A stretch of 64,000 nt of DNA from NCBI RefSeq assembly GCF_900631945.1, contig NZ_UZWE01000031.1:1-64000 (forward strand). Reading direction: 5' to 3'. The first letter of the stretch is position 1; every line of letters begins with the position of its first letter. Position numbers and translations under genes: made by a program. This document shows, one piece after another, positions 62,019 to 64,000 of the stretch. The notes under the pieces were generated by a model, which was not told the origin of the DNA, did not search any database, and saw nothing but the letters and a program-made list of their open reading frames with translations. The DNA is from Paracoccus haematequi (GTDB taxonomy: Bacteria; Pseudomonadota; Alphaproteobacteria; Rhodobacterales; Rhodobacteraceae).

Positions 62019-63187
62019 GTCCGCGCCGGAGTCCCCTGACCCTGCGCCGTGGCGCGGGCCAACGTGTCGCGAAGATCGGCCTCCATCTTGGTCAGGTCGC
62101 TTTCGGCGGCGGCGCGGCGGGCGCGGCCCTCGTCGGCGATGCGCAGGCTGTCCTCGATCGTGGCGATCAGTTGCGCATTGGCCGCCTTGACCGAGTTGAT
62201 GTCGAAGACGCCCCGTTCGGTCTGGGTGCGGATCTGCGCATTGGCCTGACGCAGGTTGTCGGCGTTGCGGGTCAGCAGGTCGTTGGTCAGATCGCTGGCT
62301 TCCTTGACGGCGCGCGCGGCCTCGGCGCTGCGCTGGATCGTCACCGCCTGGGCAAGCTGCGTTTCCCACAGCGGCACGGTGTTCACCAGGGTCGAGTTGA
62401 TCTTGGTGACCAGCGACTTGTCGTTTTCCTGCACCAGCCGGATCGAGGGCAGGGACTGCATCGTCACCTGCCGCGTCAGCTTCAGGTCGTGGACGCGGCG
62501 TTCCAGGTCGTCGCGGCCCGCCCGCAGGTCGCGCAGCGCCTGGGCCTGCATGACCTGCTGATCCTCGGGGGCGGCCTTCACGCGGGCCTCCATCTCGGGG
62601 ATGGTGGTGCTGTCCAGTTCCCGCAACTTCTCTTCTCCGGCGGCGATGTACAGCGCCAGTTCGTCATAGAAGTTCAGCGTGTGGTCATACAGCAGGTCCA
62701 GCGACTTGATGTCCTTCAGCAGCGTCTGTTCGTGCCGTTCCAGTTCGACCGTGATGCGGTCGATCTGGGTCTGGACCTGTTCGTAATTCGCCACGAATTT
62801 CGCGAAGGGCGCCGACCGGCCCAGCAGCTTTTCCCACCAGCTGCGCGTCCGCCGCATGTCCAGCTCGCTGGTCGAGAAGCCGCGGATCGTCGTCACGATG
62901 CTGCGCAGGCTTTCGCCCGCGGGACCGACATCCTTGCTTTTGACATCGGCCAGCATCTTCTGGCTGATTTCCTGCAAGCCCGCCTGCGCGCGGGTGCCGA
63001 AGCGGACGATGGATCCGGTATCGCCCAGGTCGATCTCGTCCATGCGGCGGCGGATTTCGGCCTGAAGCTGGGGATCGGCGTCGCGGACCGACAGCGGATC
63101 GGCCTTGGGCTGGGGCAGGGGCGCCGATGTCACCGTCTCGATCTCGGTGCGGATGTCTTCGGCGCGGCGGCGGGTCTCGTCGGTCAT
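62015..63187 (-). CDS. telA: toxic anion resistance protein, TelA family
   Basis: A 390-residue, mostly helical cytoplasmic protein of the TelA/KlaA family, first linked to tellurite resistance in plasmids. It shows the conserved RIVxFG-like SIVRFGTRAQAGLQEISQKM (about 60) and TSELDMRRTRSWWEKLLGRS (about 110). Coiled-coil helices (LKDIKSLDLLYDHTLNFYDE) and a C-terminal heptad region rich in Q/N follow. The ATG at 63187 has GGAAGGAAG upstream. It begins the telA-DUF2927-SPFH-Zn-ribbon unit. No ter genes accompany it, so membrane or envelope stress is a better guess than tellurite. Confidence 0.85.
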   Translation of the reverse strand: MTDETRRRAEDIRTEIETVTSAPLPQPKADPLSVRDADPQLQAEIRRRMDEIDLGDTGSIVRFGTRAQAGLQEISQKMLADVKSKDVGPAGESLRSIVTTIRGFSTSELDMRRTRSWWEKLLGRSAPFAKFVANYEQVQTQIDRITVELERHEQTLLKDIKSLDLLYDHTLNFYDELALYIAAGEEKLRELDSTTIPEMEARVKAAPEDQQVMQAQALRDLRAGRDDLERRVHDLKLTRQVTMQSLPSIRLVQENDKSLVTKINSTLVNTVPLWETQLAQAVTIQRSAEAARAVKEASDLTNDLLTRNADNLRQANAQIRTQTERGVFDINSVKAANAQLIATIEDSLRIADEGRARRAAAESDLTKMEADLRDTLARATAQGQGTPART

Positions 63188-63503
63188 GGCGCTTCCTTCC
63201 CTGGGCCTGTGCAAGCCAGGCATGTTGCGGCGCAGCATAGGCGGAATGCGGCGCAGTTCAACAAAGCGCCGCGCGAAAATATGCGGTCCATGCAGCCCCG
63301 CAACAGGGGGCGATTCGGGTGGCCGTCGGGCGGGTCGGGGGCGCGGAACTGCTGAACCCTATCCAAAATGTCAGGTCATTAACGCAGTTAAATCAAACTT
63401 TATGCATATTCTTCCCTGCTCCAGGGTGCTAATGTCGTCCCGTTAGCAGGTGCCGTCCCCGATTTCAGGGGCATATTTTTTCCAAGTGTTAGTGCAGGTA
63501 AAG
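63188..63503. other. 316-base divergent promoter region between telA and the sugar transferase gene
   Basis: No gene is visible here. A markedly A/T-rich patch at about 63366-63415 (TTAACGCAGTTAAATC, TTTATGCATATTC) contrasts with the GC-rich surroundings and probably holds a promoter. An inverted repeat GCTAA-N10-TTAGC occupies 63428-63447. A small hairpin, CCCC/GGGG with a 7-base loop, at 63457-63471 is followed by TATTTTTT and might act as a weak attenuator in the leader of the sugar transferase gene. Confidence 0.5.
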
Positions 63504-64000
63504 ATGTCGGTGAAATCCCAGTCGGTTGCCCTGGCCCGTGTCGCGGCCGTCCCTTCTGTCGAAACCTCGCGTCCTTGGCTGTATCGCAGCCTGATCAAGC
63601 GTCCGCTGGACCTGATGCTGGTGCTGCTGACCTCTCCGGTGGTGGTTCCGCTGGTCCTGCTGCTGGCGCTGATCGTGATGCTGGACGGCAGGAAGCCGTT
63701 CTATTCGCAGCAGCGCGTCGGCCGCGACGGCCGGACGTTCCGCATGTGGAAGCTGCGCAGCATGGTCCCCGACGCCGATCAGCGGCTGGAGGAGCATCTG
63801 GACCGCGATCCCCAGGCCCGGCAGGAATGGAACGCGACGCAGAAGCTGCGCGACGATCCGCGCGTGACCGCCTTCGGGCGGATTCTGCGCGCCAGTTCCA
63901 TGGACGAGCTGCCTCAACTGTGGAACGTCGCCACCGGAGACATGAGCCTGGTCGGTCCCCGTCCCATGATGCCCGATCAGCAGGCACTGTATTCGGGGCA
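63504..64000 (+). CDS. exopolysaccharide-type sugar transferase (partial, runs off the window)
   Basis: At least 165 residues of a bacterial sugar transferase (PF02397), which links the first sugar phosphate to undecaprenyl phosphate. A membrane helix (DLMLVLLTSPVVVPLVLLLA, about 37-56) precedes QQRVGRDGRTFRMWKLRSMV and the catalytic-region DELPQLWNVATGDMSLVGPR. The absence of a long N-terminal membrane part makes it an ExoY/WcaJ-core type. AGGTAAAG precedes ATG 63504. The reading frame continues past base 64000. It probably opens an exopolysaccharide locus to the right, of interest with the VPLPA-CTERM protein at 24570. Confidence 0.9.
   Translation, partial: MSVKSQSVALARVAAVPSVETSRPWLYRSLIKRPLDLMLVLLTSPVVVPLVLLLALIVMLDGRKPFYSQQRVGRDGRTFRMWKLRSMVPDADQRLEEHLDRDPQARQEWNATQKLRDDPRVTAFGRILRASSMDELPQLWNVATGDMSLVGPRPMMPDQQALYSG

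Noticed and set aside
62015-63187. Tellurite resistance island
   Set aside because: Only telA is present. terZABCDE and other tellurite genes are absent, and the neighbours suggest envelope stress.

Overview
The window is chromosomal DNA from a high-GC alphaproteobacterium. The best fit is a member of the Rhodobacteraceae/Paracoccaceae close to Paracoccus. The grounds are the strongly GC-biased third codon positions, the alphaproteobacterial SOS box GTTC-N7-GTTC next to lexA, an FNR-type box before ccoGHIS, a VPLPA-CTERM sorting tail, the DUF4169/ribbon-helix-helix pair beside fumC, and the trpC-moaC-moeA-lexA order. No rRNA, tRNA or CRISPR array was seen. The assignment rests on recognised protein families and motifs, not on a database search.

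Layout. 1-80: 3' scrap of a probable IS transposase. 129-11692: a catabolic island with a 2-hydroxyacid dehydrogenase, class III aminotransferase, two similar type II HAD hydrolases, an Lrp regulator, PuuB-like FAD oxidoreductase, cupin, LysR regulator, MFS transporter, succinate-semialdehyde dehydrogenase and a tartrate/D-malate-type dehydrogenase. An ATGACA-containing motif recurs in three of its intergenic regions. 11848-15114: adenine deaminase, a glycosyltransferase-like protein and an Ala-rich membrane-anchored protein. 15307-20113: infC (probably with an AUA start) and pheT, separated by two convergent genes. 20248-24418: small regulators, fumC, a DapA-family protein, a transglutaminase-like protein and OsmC. 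24570-29705: VPLPA-CTERM phosphatase, dGTPase, erpA, xth, a CDF transporter and a YnfA protein. 29709-32037: orphan peptide-binding protein translationally coupled to an entericidin and an acidic CsbD-like protein. 32122-32231: an orphan promoter, two hairpins and a terminator, which is a candidate small RNA or attenuator ahead of a 3-hydroxybutyrate dehydrogenase.

33123-40345: host-attachment family protein, aspartate aminotransferase, sdhE, MarR/LdtR-type regulator, gloA, folA-thyA-parE and a GST. 40490-41493: PPK2-type polyphosphate kinase broken by a one-base frameshift. 41523-45971: FNR box and ccoGHIS, the copper-delivery and assembly set for cbb3 oxidase. 46056-50467: D,D-carboxypeptidase with SPOR domain, clpS, RsmC-like methyltransferase, an SDR with a degenerate active site, and a small lipoprotein. 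50545-54316: heme genes hemF, hemE and hemC with an EamA transporter. 54331-63187: nine consecutive minus-strand genes, telA, DUF2927 lipoprotein, SPFH/GYF2 protein, zinc-ribbon membrane protein, pfkB-type kinase, trpC, moaC, moeA and lexA. The first four look like an envelope-stress module. 63504-64000: start of an exopolysaccharide sugar transferase that runs off the window.

Most genes are ordinary housekeeping genes. The less ordinary parts are the TelA/DUF2927/SPFH/zinc-ribbon module, the 32.1-kb orphan transcript, the SBP-entericidin-CsbD coupling, the recurring operator in the catabolic island, and several enzymes lacking expected catalytic residues.
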